From contig NC_079512.1 of assembly GCF_000801105.2 (NCBI RefSeq), forward strand, positions 30,583,848-30,647,847: a DNA stretch of 64,000 nt. Reading direction: 5' to 3'. The position numbers were made by a program, and so were the translations under genes. Below are positions 53,085 through 64,000 of this stretch, piece after piece. Every line of letters begins with the position of its first letter. Positions within the stretch are counted from its first letter, which is position 1. This DNA is from Raphanus sativus (taxonomy: Eukaryota; Streptophyta; Magnoliopsida; Brassicales; Brassicaceae). The notes beneath the pieces were generated by a model, which saw only the letters and a list, made by a program, of their open reading frames with translations, had not been told where the DNA came from and made no database searches.

Positions 53085-53244
53085 CTGAAGCAAATTTATA
53101 AACTAGTTTTGAGCTAACAATGATCAAGATCTAAAAAAAAAAACTAGACTTTATCAACTTAGGGAATGAAAGAGGTTTAAAGACTCTAACTTTAGCAACT
53201 TAAATCAAAAACCCAGAACGGGATCTAGTTGAAAAAGAGCTAAC
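53085..53244 (-). other. 5' UTR intron of the methyltransferase gene
   Basis: On the minus strand the donor is ACCAG|GTTAGC (53244) and the acceptor TTGCTTCAG|GAGAG (53085), 15 bases ahead of the start codon. Leader exon sequence upstream is pyrimidine-rich. Confidence 0.65.
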
Positions 53245-54434
53245 CTGGTTGATGTAGATCTTCTTGTTGCAGAGAGACTCTAAAATCTCTTCAGATCTCT
53301 GGTTTTAGCTCTGTTTCAGTGATGAATGAGCTTGCGGAAAGTATAAAGCTTTGAGTGTGGACAGAGAGAGAAAGTCACTAAACTAATAATGATGTCTTTC
53401 TTCCTCTCTTTCACTAATCGAGATTTGACTTATTTAACTTTGATGAAGGCGCGTTCTATTAAGATCAATTTGAATAAAAATCGACTGAATTAAATGCGTG
53501 CAAGATCTCAACAGCATTATTACAATAGTCATAGATTTAGATCTAAGTCTCTTGCACATGCCCTCCATATGTTCTTTTTCCAAACCATTTTGTGTGCGGT
53601 TGTTTAAAACTATACTTTATGTAAGGATCTTTAGAATACTTTAATTGGTTTCACCATTATCGGAAAAAATAAACACTTGGAAACCATATTGTTAAACTTT
53701 TGAATAATCAATCACACACACCGCGTAATCTTATTAATATTCTGCAACGAAAAAAAGGCTTACGAGTCAAGATCTTGTCGTCCCAAGTGGTCCTTTTACA
53801 GACAGTTGACGATTCTCCTCCCTTAGTTTCGATCTCCTACCGACACTCACATCTTACTTAACCGGCCACCGTCAAAAACCGAGTTAAATCGGTTTAATGC
53901 TAAACAAATATTTTATGGAAAGGTCTTCTCGTCTTCGAAAAATATACGACTAGACTTGTCAAAAATCTCGTAATCATTGAAAAAGGTTGATAGACTATAA
54001 TCCATAAAAAAGTCTATTTGATTAATACTACTATAAATGGTGTTCACTAAGAAATCTCAAAGAAACCGGTACAACATCACACCGTTAGTCATGAATCGCC
54101 GAAAAGACAGAATGTACATGGACAATGAAACAGTTATTGTATGAAAAGATTACAGGCTTTTGAGGCCCAAAATTTTCTCGAAATATTAATCAGTTTTGTC
54201 AATAAGTGTTGATGTGCCCAGAGTTGAAAACTATAAGGTAAAAGTTTGATTTCATACACCATCAATTTAGAATATCATACTAACATATACTAATAGTAAA
54301 TGAAATGTTAAGACTTGTGAACAAATCAAACACTCAAGAACAAAGACGTCATCTCAAGTTAAATAGAGATCTCTCACATACGAAACTGTGATTGAAACGG
54401 TGTAAAGATCGGAGAGGTTGTTGGGGGCGGCGTT
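53245..54434. other. Spacer between methyltransferase and eIF4E genes
   Basis: Holds the promoter of the methyltransferase gene (near 53245-53420) and the 3' flank of eIF4E (about 54120-54434). No gene or element seen. Confidence 0.4.
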
Positions 54435-56036
54435 TCAGGCAGTGTAAGCGCTCTTAACGTTCCTGTCCAGCTTCTTCGCATCCTCCTGATAAAAAAACCA
54501 AACCAAATACAGACAAAAAAAAACAAACAGTGAGAGATCACAAAGAATATGAAATTAAGGTATCAAGAGAAACGCTCTTCTCTTACATGGATGATGAAAC
54601 CAATGCTGCTATTGTAATCAAGGAACTCCTTCCATTGTCTCCCAATGCTCACCTGGAAACATTAAAGAAAATGGAGTTTCAAGTCTTTTTTTTTAACATG
54701 GTTGATGGTTGAGAATGAAGTTGTCTTGTACCTGAGCAGCTTCGTTGGAAGCGTTTTTAGTCCAAATGGATATTCTTTCCTGCTTAGCTCTAATGTTAAC
54801 AACAGCTCCACAGATTTCATCTCCATGGTCAAACTGTTCTCCAATCAATGCAAGCAACTACAGTGACAACAACAACAACAACCTTATTATACGATTAGAC
54901 TCGACAGGAGTGGATGGTGAAAGAAGGAAGAATTAATGTGTGAAAGAAGAAAGAGGGATACGGTGTAAAGGAAGGGCTTATCAGACTTCTCCCTAGAGAA
55001 ATTCATAGTCCATTTGCCTCCATTGGCACAGATAGGATCCTCCCACTTAGGCTCGATATTGTGCTTGAAACAGTACAAGTCAGCTCCGTTAGCTAGCTTG
55101 CTCGGATGCCGCATGTTATTGTACAAACTGCAAATCAAAAAAGTCATATGTCATATATAATATAAAATCAACAGAACGAAGTACGAGTTTTTTTTTTACT
55201 GAGAGATCTTTCTTTCACGACAATGCAATAGCATCCAACAGCAACCAAGTAACTGTTTGTTCAGCTTTTTTGTTAATCAACAAAAATACTAAGAGCGAGG
55301 GAGGGGTTCAGAAACTGCTCTATTTCTCACAACACTAAATTTGCTCTTTTTTTACTCCAGTTTTCAGTTTTATTACACCAACAAGTCAACAAATTAAGGC
55401 AATAATAATATACACTGGGGTTCAATTTTCTAGCTATTGTGAAACAAACAATGAAGTCTCAAAGGTCTTAAAAATATTTATTTAGATTGAACAGAAGAAG
55501 ATGTTAGCTATTTTCCGTTACCCATAAAAAAAAACACTAAGAGTGCTCTTTCTATTACACTAACCATAACATATAAAAGCTTGTAGCTACAAACTCAAAC
55601 ACCAGCCAAACATTTCTTCAGAAACAGAGAAGAACAAACCCACCAATAAAGAAGATAGCTTTCCTCCGAGAGATCGGAATCTAAACAAAACCCAGATTGT
55701 AGAATTAACTGTAAAGAAGGAGAAGATGATTTGTAAGAAGCTAAGTACCAACCTCCAGAACTCCTCGGCGGTGGAGAAGGTGAAGACGGAACGTAAGGAG
55801 CTTCCCCAAGTCGTCTGCTTTAATTTTACGGAAGGATTATCGAACCAGAACGTCCACGAATGCTCCAACCGATGCGATTCAGGAACCTCGGATTTTCCCG
55901 ATGATTCGTCGTCTGCGATCTCTCCTCCTTCCGCACCTTCCTCATCGTATCGATCAATCGGGTGCTCTAGAGAATTTGGTTTCTCTTCTTCCGTAGCAAC
56001 AACAACAACAGGCTTCAGACTGTCTTCTACCGCCAT
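54435..56036 (-). CDS. EIF4E: Translation initiation factor eIF4E
   Basis: Binds the mRNA 5' cap and, with eIF4G, recruits the 40S ribosome. Five exons: 55753-56036, 54962-55127, 54732-54857, 54587-54652, 54435-54485; all GT-AG, 230 residues, close to the 235 I recall for Arabidopsis eIF4E1 (At4g18040). An acidic N-terminal tail is followed by [12 protein letters not shown]. The two cap-stacking Trp are at 77 (TTWGSSLR) and 123 (EPKWEDP), and [20 protein letters not shown] holds the phosphate-contacting basic residues. The C-terminus is [15 protein letters not shown]. An oddity: residues 142-150 read KSDKPFLYT, where plant and animal eIF4E normally have Trp in place of Phe147 (DKSWLYT in Arabidopsis). 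R82-S83 (SLRS) also departs from the usual SLRP. The frame is intact, so the copy looks functional or recently relaxed. In crucifers eIF4E copies are known host factors for potyviruses. Confidence 0.95.
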
Positions 56037-56091
56037 CGTTTCTCCGTCTTCTCTCCGAACGATCTACTTTTTGTTTATAAAGGTTAGTTAA

Positions 56092-56145
56092 CATACGACG
56101 TCGTTTTATACGCGTCACAGCTATGGGCTTTTGTATTGGGCTTTC
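56092..56145 (-). promoter_or_regulatory. eIF4E core promoter motifs
   Basis: Just upstream of the start codon lie a perfect palindrome ACGACGTCGT (56095-56104) and two TGGGCT site II-type motifs (56124-56129 and 56137-56142). Such motifs are frequent in plant translation-apparatus promoters; function here is inferred. Confidence 0.5.
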
Positions 56146-56574
56146 ACTGGTTGAGTCCGTTTATTAATTTGAGCTACATTTGGTGTTACGTGAAGGTGGT
56201 GATATTTGAAGAATCGGGTCAAGTAGCGAATGATGCCTGCAGTTAGTTAGCATAAGAACTAATAGCTGCTTCACCTATCATGGCCGAGAAAGAACACACA
56301 CACTCTCACACATCCCGACTATGCTTGCAACGGTATACTTCAAACCTAATAGTATTCAAATATCATCCATCTTCTAGACACGTCTAGTGATTAAATGTCA
56401 GCGTGGTCCATTAGGAAACTGAATCACCTAGGTTTGTCTAATACCAAAACTCATGTTTGTAGATTGCAAAACACAAAAACAGTTAAACAAAATCTGTCTT
56501 ACAAAAACGGAAATAAATGCAAACAAACCAGAAACAAACTTAATATTTCAAATGCCTTTGCTAGTTTAGTTACT

Positions 56575-57263
<689 letters not shown>

Positions 57264-57340
57264 CTAAGATCAGAACCTCGATGCGACTCTCTGTAAACAG
57301 CAGCAGCTGCAAAACCTAAAATGCGTTTTAAAGGAGATAA

Positions 57341-57475
57341 CTAGGGTTTCTTATGAGACACAGTATAATGGGCTTTGTTATTGGGCCCAATAAAATATTT
57401 GGCTCCTTAGAACTATTAAGGGAATACGAAAAACCTTAAGACAGTATGGGCCTATATTACCCAGTAGCCCAATAT
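57341..57475 (-). promoter_or_regulatory. Telo-box and site II motifs of the L32 promoter
   Basis: On the minus strand there is a telo-box AAACCCT (57343-57349) about 90 bases ahead of the start codon. Four TGGGCC/T site II motifs are at 57369-57374, 57382-57387, 57447-57452 and 57466-57471. This pairing is a known arrangement in plant ribosomal protein genes, where it drives expression in dividing cells. Confidence 0.7.
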
Positions 57476-57529
57476 GTAGATTTTGATTTCTTCTCTCTTG
57501 TTATTCAATATCTTACCTTTATGTAGCAT

Positions 57530-58097
57530 CCCTGTTCTAAACTACGCTAGGCGCTAGTCGGGCGGCGAGTCCGGGCCTAGCGAATTATCGAAAAATCGGG
57601 GAGTACTCGGAGATTACGCGGGGCCTAGTTTTAAATACAATTTAATATATTTATAATATGTTTAGTTAATTTTAAACATGATGACACAAGTTCTTATACA
57701 TAATTTTATAACTTTTTAGATAATTTTTTGAAACGATCTCCTTTCAATTTATCGAACATTTAGATTTGGGCGTGTTTGATACGAGAAAATCCCTAATGTA
57801 GTATATATGTGTTTGTTTTGGGTTAGATAACTAATTGTAACTATTTAGTAATCAATAATTATACAAATTTGTTAATAATGAATAAAAATAATTAATCTTA
57901 TTTAAAAAAAAAAAAAAAAAAAACTTAGGCGGTCAACGCGGGATTAGGCGGGAATTAGGCGGTCAACGCGGGAACTAGACGGTCAAACGCGGGTCAACGC
58001 CTGAATTCACCGATTTGGCTCAACTCGCCGCGGCCACCCACCGAATAGCGCCCAGGCGGCCGCCTAGGCGGCTAGGCGGCCGCGTTTTTGAACAGGG
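57530..58097. mobile_element. hAT-type non-autonomous element, 568 bp
   Basis: Flanked by an exact 8-base duplication TGTAGCAT (57522-57529, 58098-58105), the hallmark of hAT transposons. The ends are CCCTGTTC and GAACAGGG, continuing as imperfect inverted repeats. The subterminal regions are strikingly GC-rich (left CTAGGCGCTAGTCGGGCGGC; right GGCGGCCGCCTAGGCGG) around an AT-rich middle with an A-run near 57904. It sits just upstream of the L32 promoter motifs. No transposase. Confidence 0.9.
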
Positions 58098-58522
58098 TGT
58101 AGCATAATCAAACAATACATTTCCACAACTATGTGAATCTAACATCAATGAATTTGGTATATATGATTCAGTCTTCCAACTCGAGCATGCCTTGGAATCT
58201 ACCCAAATTGTTTCTATGCTTTTTTTTAAAATCTTAGTCCATAACAAACCATTGTTCTTGTTTCAAACCTTTTATGTAATAACAACGAAGCTCGAACACG
58301 AAACGGTTATAAGATATGTAGCAATTCATAAACATTACATTTACAGTATTAAACTTTTTAATTTTTGCAGCTCAAAAATAAATGAATTACAAAAGTTATT
58401 GTAAGAGAAATTTTCTACGATGACACTGAAATTTTTATTATTATCAATATAGCAACCAAAATGTTTCAATAAAGATGTAAATAGATTCAGGGAGGAATGT
58501 TAATTTAGAATTTTAAAGTTAA

Positions 58523-58775
58523 CGACGGGGTGGTGGCCTAGTGGTCTTGAGGCAGGTACAACGCCAATAAAGACCCGGGTTCAAATACCCCTTGTGGCCA
58601 CAGAATGCTTTACGCCCTTCCCAAATTGAGTTAAGTGTGGCGTTGGTGCCATCGCGTCCCTTGAGTAATGGGTATTGGCGCCGACTGGTTCCGGGCCAGG
58701 AGGATTAGTCGGTTGAGTTAAGCGTGGCGTAGGTGCCATCGCGTCCGCCTTCGAACCTCCTGTTAAAAAAAAAAA
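58523..58775 (+). mobile_element. tRNA-derived SINE with A-tail and target duplication
   Basis: Starts CGACGGGGTGGTGGCCTAGT; the A box is GGCCTAGTGG and the B box GGGTTCAAATACCCC (about 58578-58592). The body ends CGAACCTCCTG followed by a 12-base A-run. Direct repeats TTTTAAAGTTAA (58511-58522) and ATTTAAAGTTAA (58776-58787) flank it. The body includes a partial internal duplication of GTTAAGTGTGGCGTTGGTGC / GTTAAGCGTGGCGTAGGTGC. Confidence 0.85.
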
Positions 58776-58787
58776 ATTTAAAGTTAA

Positions 58788-59826
58788 ATATATTAATATT
58801 TAAAATTAAAATTAAATTTAAAAAAGTTCAGGAAGAATTTTTCGGATTTGAGAATAAAAAAAAAAAATTGAATTTTTTTTAAATTCAAAAAAAGTCTCAT
58901 TCTAAAAAAGAAGAAGTTAAAATGGAGTTGGAATATGTTTGCTCCCCCAATTGGTCCTACTCACTCACATTTGCCATTGTTCTTGGGGCTCATGAGTCTC
59001 TCACTCTATCCATCCAATAAAGATTCCCTTTTAAATGCTTTGAAAATATTACTAAAATAATAACAGGGGGAATAAAACCTATATTCTGATTTACCAATGT
59101 GGCATATATGTATATATATACAGGAGGGACATAGGGTGGGAGAAAGAGAGAAAGCGGTTCGGTAACGTGTGATCGTGAGTGAAAACCACAACAAAACAAA
59201 AAAGGTTTTTCATCATTCTTTGTCCTCCAATGTCTTCTTCTTACTGTTTTCTCTCTGTTTCAGTTTCTGATTTTTTTTCTTAAGTTTCGATCTTTTAGAA
59301 CTGAATGATCCTTTTTTTTTTAATTCGAAAATTAGCTTGTTGGGTGATCTCAGTTGAAAGTTGGTTTATTGTCAATCATAGACTTGTTGGCTTGGATGAT
59401 CACTGTTAGCCTTCTTATTAGTGATTCAAATTAGGGCTTTTTGACTTGTGTTTTTCCAAGCTTCATTGACTTTGCTTGAGTTTTGTCGAAATTAGCTGTA
59501 GCTGCTGCATTAAATCTGTGGTCTTGTCGGCAACGTCTGTGATGATGTGATCATTTATTATCCAAACATTAGACTTTGCTTAGGGTTTTAACCTCATCAG
59601 AATTATAGTTTTAGGGTTTTGTAGAGATTGAGACTCCTCACTCCTTTGTGTTTTTGTTTAGTTGCTTCTCAAATTACTAATCGATTTTGCTTTAACTTGA
59701 AAATTTAATTTTCTTGCTCATCTCTAAGCTAACCAACAAGGATCAGTTGATTTCATCCTAATAACAACCTCTTTTTTTTTATTGTTGTTAAATAAAAGTG
59801 CAGGTTTCGTTGATAAAATCTTGGGA
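58788..59826 (+). promoter_or_regulatory. Promoter and leader of the MEI2-like gene
   Basis: Transcript start probably near 59200, where pyrimidine-rich leader sequence begins. A leader intron is likely: AAGTGCAG|GTTTCG at about 59803 is a good acceptor 20 bases before the start codon, and the T-rich sequence upstream is intron-like. Donor not fixed. No other gene in this stretch. Confidence 0.45.
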
Positions 59827-62826
59827 ATGAATATTCCAAATAGAACTTTCTCAACATCTGAAAATTGCAATGCTTCAAGTGATGCTTCCTTTTTTTCCAC
59901 CTCTCTGCCTCTTCTTCCTCACCAAAACCGTATGTACTTTTAACCACAAACTCCCACTTCTGTGTATTGTCATTACATTGCATTATGTTCTTAAATCACT
60001 CTATCTCTTCTTGCAGTCAATCTTATCAAGAACCACCATCCTCCTCCTCCTCCTCTTGATGAAATTGCTTCCGGGCTAAACCATTTCAATGATGATCATG
60101 ATGACTCACATCCACTTGAAAGCATGCTTCCCGGTGATGAGGAACAGCTTTTGGCTGGTCTAATGGACGACATAAACTTAACTTCATTTTCAAATACATT
60201 GGATGACTTGGAAGAGTATGATTTGTTTGGTAGTGGCGGAGGTCTTGAACTTGAGACTGACAGTTCAAACAAGACCTTCCCAAGAATGAGCTTTGCTGAC
60301 TCCAAACCACCTGAAAATGGTATTTTCAAAACTGGAATGGGGTCGGTTGCTGGCGAACATCCATATGGTGAACACCCTTCAAGGACTCTGTTTGTTAGAA
60401 ACATTAACAGCACCGTTGATGATTTAGAACTGAGAGCTATCTTTGAGGTTAACTTCTCTTTTTTTTGGCAAGCATTTACCATAAATCTAATGTTCTGAAA
60501 AGATTGGATCTTTATGTTTGTCTTTATATCATTCTTGGCAGCAATATGGAGACATCCGAACTCTGTATACAGCCTGCAAGCATAGGGGTTTTGTAATGGT
60601 CTCCTATTACGATATCCGTGCTTCAAGAGCAGCTATGCGAGCCTTACAAAGCAAGCTGCTTAAAGGGAGGAAACTTGACATTCATTTCTCTATCCCTAAG
60701 GTTTTTTAATATTCTTTCACTCTCTTTTATTACATTACTATTCTTACCCTATGTATTTAGTGTATGATCTTTTTTATTTTATAGGATAATCCATCAGAGA
60801 AAGATGTGAATCAAGGAACTCTTGTGGTTTTCAACTTGGCTCCATCAGTTTCAAACAAAGACCTTGAAAACATATTCGGAGCTTATGGCGAGATCAAGGA
60901 GGTGATGAGCTCTGCTTTCTTGATGTTTTTTTAGGTTTCTTCTCTTTAGAATTTTCAATTAATGGTTTAACGTTTGTGTAAGTTATTTATGTTCTGACAA
61001 AAAGCAGATAAGGGAAACACCAAATAAGAGGCATCACAAATTTGTTGAATTTTTTGACGTTAGATCAGCTGATTCAGCTCTCAAGGCTTTGAACAGGACT
61101 GACATTGCTGGAAAGCGTATCAAGCTTGAACATAGTCGTCCTGGTGGTGCTCGTCGAAAGTGAGTTTATTCACGATGATACTAACAAAATTGACTCTGAA
61201 GAGAGACTTATGAATTGATTTTCTATTTTGGTTTCTCTTATTCTTCTTCTTCAGTATGATGTTGCAAATGAATCCAGAGTATGAGCAAGATGATTCACGT
61301 AGCTACCTGAATCTTTCTGATTCTCCTTTAGATAACTCTCCTGCTGGTAACTTCTGGGGTAATAGTCCTATTGATCATCATAGTCCTCTACAAAGCCTCA
61401 GCAGGTCTCCACTGAGTCCAACAACACTTTCTTCGTTTCTGTCTTCTCAAAGAGCAAACCAAACAAAAGACTCATGGGTGAGCAATGAACAAGGAAGAAG
61501 GGTCAGCCACTTTTCAAGCTACAAAGCTTCTGCTTTTCAGCAAACACAGTCTTATGGTACTGCTTCCTCGTATGGCTCTTTGAACTCAAACCCGGGTCAT
61601 GTGGATTCATTGTCTGGACCAGAGTTTTTGTGGGGAAGTCCTAGTTCTTCAGTTCGGCATATGAATCCGCTCTCTTCAAACGGAATAGCCCACATGTTTC
61701 AATATTCAGCTCAAAAGGGGCATCATCATGTTGGATCTGCGCCGTCTGGATTCTTACCGAGGTCTTCTGAGACTTCATCATCGATGAGTTCAGCAGCAGC
61801 TTTCCGAGGAGCAAGTGGTAATGTAGCTCCAAGAAACATGCGTGAGACTGGATCCCCAAGTTTCAAAAAGGTGTCTGCTCCAAGACATAGTCAACTGTTT
61901 ATGGGCAATGGCTCTTCTTCTTACCAATGGCCTGTTGCAACAACCGCTTCTATTGACGGACCATTGGAGGATGGTAGGAGTCAACAGCTTGGCAGTAGTA
62001 ACATGAACCAAGTGGACAGCAAGAAACAGTTTCAGCTCGACTTGAGTAAGATTATGAGCGGTGAAGATTTACGGACAACCTTGATGATAAAGAACATCCC
62101 TAATAAGTAAAGAGTTTCTTGTCTGAATTTGGCTATGCATCGATCAGGATCTGAAAGAACTGTTCCTTTTGCTTGTTCTCAGGTACACCAGGAAGATGCT
62201 GTTAGCTGCCGTTGACGAGACAAACAGAGGAACTTATGATTTTCTGTATCTGCCTATTGATTTCAAGGTAAAGACCACCTTTGTTTTTTCGTGTTGAGTC
62301 TATATCATCATGTGATTAACTTTTCTTGTGTGCAGAATAAATGCAATGTGGGTTATGCATTTATCAATATGGTGTCTCCTACTTTCATCGTTGCATTGTA
62401 CGAGGTACAAAACTAGATTTGAATGTTTTGAGTATTGTTTCATAGAGACTGAAAAAAATGGGGATGAGTCCTTATGCTTGTGATATGTTTTATAGGCCTT
62501 TGATGGGAAAAAATGGGATAAGTTCAACAGCGAGAAAGTTGCTTCCTTGGCTTATGCCCGGATCCAAGGCAAAACTGCACTCATGGCTCACTTCCAGAAC
62601 TCAAGCTTGATGAATGAAGACAGGCGTTGCCACCCTATTGTCTTTGATGGAACAGAGTCTAGCTATCCGGTAAGCATTCTTTTCCAACAAAGACATGACC
62701 CTGCAATGACTTTCTTTTTTCCTATCTAAAATTATGTCTTTAACTGATGACTCATATATATCTATATCTGACTAGTTTATCATGGACCTGGAGCATTCAC
62801 AGGACCAAAGCACACACCGAAGCTGA
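59827..62826 (+). CDS. AML3: MEI2-like RNA-binding protein, AML3-like
   Basis: RNA-binding protein with three RRMs; plant MEI2-like proteins act in meiosis and vegetative growth. Ten exons: 59827-59929, 60017-60447, 60542-60700, 60785-60901, 61008-61159, 61255-62106, 62183-62267, 62336-62404, 62496-62669, 62776-62826; all GT-AG with phase kept, 730 residues. RRM1 (about 158-228) has SRTLFVRNI and KHRGFVMVSYY. RRM2 (about 239-310) has GTLVVFNL and HHKFVEFFD. The C-terminal MEI2-type RRM3 (about 593-700) has TTLMIKNIPNKYTRKMLLA and NVGYAFINMV, the family signature. A long Ser-rich, low-complexity middle is encoded by the large exon 6. The final exon is only 51 bases and ends ...QSTHRS. Among Arabidopsis AML genes, position next to PHYE points to AML3 (At4g18120). 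Start set at the first Met after the putative leader-intron acceptor. Confidence 0.94.
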
Positions 62827-63116
62827 CACACACACCCTTTATTGCCTCTAGTTCAAACGTAAATATTCAGTTTCTAGGATGAAGTGATGATGATGATAAT
62901 GATAATCAGTCAACTTACTGTAAATTGATGGTTATGGTTTGGATTTTTTCTTGGTTTGCTTAATCATGTACATAAGAATGACTAAGAATGATACATCTTA
63001 TTGATAATAAAATAGTGGAAACTTTGTTTTGAATGACAACACATTCAGACCATAAAAGGAGCAAAAAATTCATCAAATTTTATTATATATATATGCCTTT
63101 GTAACTCAGAGTCTCT
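62827..63116. other. Convergent 3' ends of MEI2-like and PHYE genes
   Basis: A 290-base spacer between two stop codons facing each other. ATTGATAATAAAATAG near 63000 could serve as the polyadenylation signal of the plus-strand gene. The two 3' UTRs must lie very close or overlap. Confidence 0.5.
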
Positions 63117-64000
63117 CTACTGTATACTTGAACCAGCCTCTGTTCCTCTGGTCTCAACACCTAACCTTGTCTTGACCTGAAGATCCACTTGAAAGAAACA
63201 ACGTTCGTCTTCTCTGACATAACTCACACGACCATTCATCTGCTCCAGCAGTTTCCGTGAAAGCTTTAGTCCTAACCCATCAGGCGTGACCCATCCATCT
63301 CTAGTCTCAAACATATCACTTAGCATCTCTGAAGGAAGTCCTTTTCCAGGATGTATCATCCTACACATCCAGACAACATCAAACTCTTTACGTTACTCGA
63401 AAAATCTGCAAAACAGCTGCATTGTTTTTGTGAAAATGGATATATACCTGAACTGTAGATGGATATAGGGATTATTGTTGTGTGCAAGCTTGTGGCTTGA
63501 TGAGATCTTGATTCCTACCCAACTATCTGGAAACGGGGCATGATTCACAATGTTGCGCAGAAGATCAGCAAGAATGAGCTGAAGCTTTACTCTGTCTCCA
63601 TAGAGAGGCAGAGTTTTAATCTCCTGAGCTACTTCAACCCTGAGTTGTGACTTCCTCTCTCTCAACATAATCATCACTTGGCTAATGATTGTGTCCAAAA
63701 CACTCTCAAGTCGAAACTCCTCTGTTTCCAGTTGCAACTTGCTGATATCATTGACAAAACCATTTCATTTTTCAGACTCCAAATGTAAAAACAACGACAA
63801 TTACTAGATGAAGAAAGAATCAAGATGTAATGTTCTATATACCCTTCCTCAATGCTTTTCAAGTCAGTGTCTTGGATTATTGTTGCAATCTGCTTCTCGC
63901 AAGCATCACTGGTCTCCAGAAACTGCCTTTGGTTCTCTGAAATCTCTGAGGATTCAAGAAGCTTATGTGCAAACCGGATACCGTTAAGAGGGTTCTTGAC
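63117..64000 (-). CDS. PHYE: Phytochrome E, C-terminal part (cut by window edge)
   Basis: Red/far-red photoreceptor. Only the last 231 residues are inside the window: exons 63843-64000 (continues beyond the window), 63448-63741 and 63117-63360, GT-AG introns, phase kept. The visible part is the histidine-kinase-related output module: ISENQRQFLETSDACEKQI in the dimerisation region, then the ATPase-like domain with the N-box-like LILADLLRNIVNHAPFP and the glycine motif TPDGLGLKLSRKLLEQMNG. It ends FFQVDLQVKTRLGVETRGTE plus SSIQ. The match from memory is Arabidopsis PHYE (At4g18130) and is nearly residue for residue. Plant phytochromes lack the phospho-accepting His here and act as Ser/Thr kinases or scaffolds. 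The chromophore-binding part lies outside the window. Confidence 0.95.

Noticed and set aside
53068..53127. Longer methyltransferase start at 53127
   Set aside because: The extra codons cross a good splice acceptor (TTGCTTCAG|GAG) and match nothing in the family; the start at 53070 gives the family N-terminus.

Overview
This window is a stretch of plant nuclear chromosome from a member of the Brassicaceae, most probably a Brassica or close Brassiceae relative. The coding exons match Arabidopsis thaliana proteins almost residue for residue, while the spacers are long, AT-rich and full of small non-autonomous transposons, as in Brassica genomes. No species is assigned. Arabidopsis locus numbers here come from memory and were not looked up.

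Left part (1-18 kb): a NAC transcription factor resembling ANAC096 (four exons, minus strand) and a BSK2-like brassinosteroid-signalling pseudokinase (eight exons, minus strand). They are separated by about 12 kb without a functional gene. That spacer holds Stowaway-like, Harbinger/Tourist-like and other dispersed repeats, a degenerate LINE tail, a degenerate minisatellite and a scrambled plastid-DNA insertion (psaB pieces plus a trnfM piece).

Middle (18-50 kb): an inositol polyphosphate 5-phosphatase (IP5PII-like, ten exons, one apparent GC-AG intron) and an APRR2-like pseudo-response regulator with a GARP DNA-binding domain (nine exons), both on the minus strand. Between and beyond them lie long gene-free tracts. 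These contain three copies of a Mutator-like element whose inside is degenerate telomere-like repeat, more Stowaway-like MITEs, SINE-like elements, retroposons with target-site duplications, foldback elements and AT-rich duplications.

Right part (50-64 kb), gene-dense: a PMT14-like Golgi methyltransferase, eIF4E and ribosomal protein L32 on the minus strand, a MEI2-like RNA-binding protein (AML3-like) on the plus strand, and the 3' end of phytochrome E on the minus strand, cut by the window edge. The last two are tail to tail.

The genes from 21.8 kb onward appear in the same order as Arabidopsis At4g18010-At4g18130, with several intermediate genes missing. The first two genes correspond to At5g46590 and At5g46570. 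The window therefore seems to span a rearrangement junction between 17.9 and 21.8 kb, in a spacer that also holds a truncated telomere-repeat-bearing element. The genes do not form a pathway: they are independently transcribed housekeeping and signalling genes. Exon coordinates were deduced by reading splice sites and checking that phase is preserved through each whole gene.
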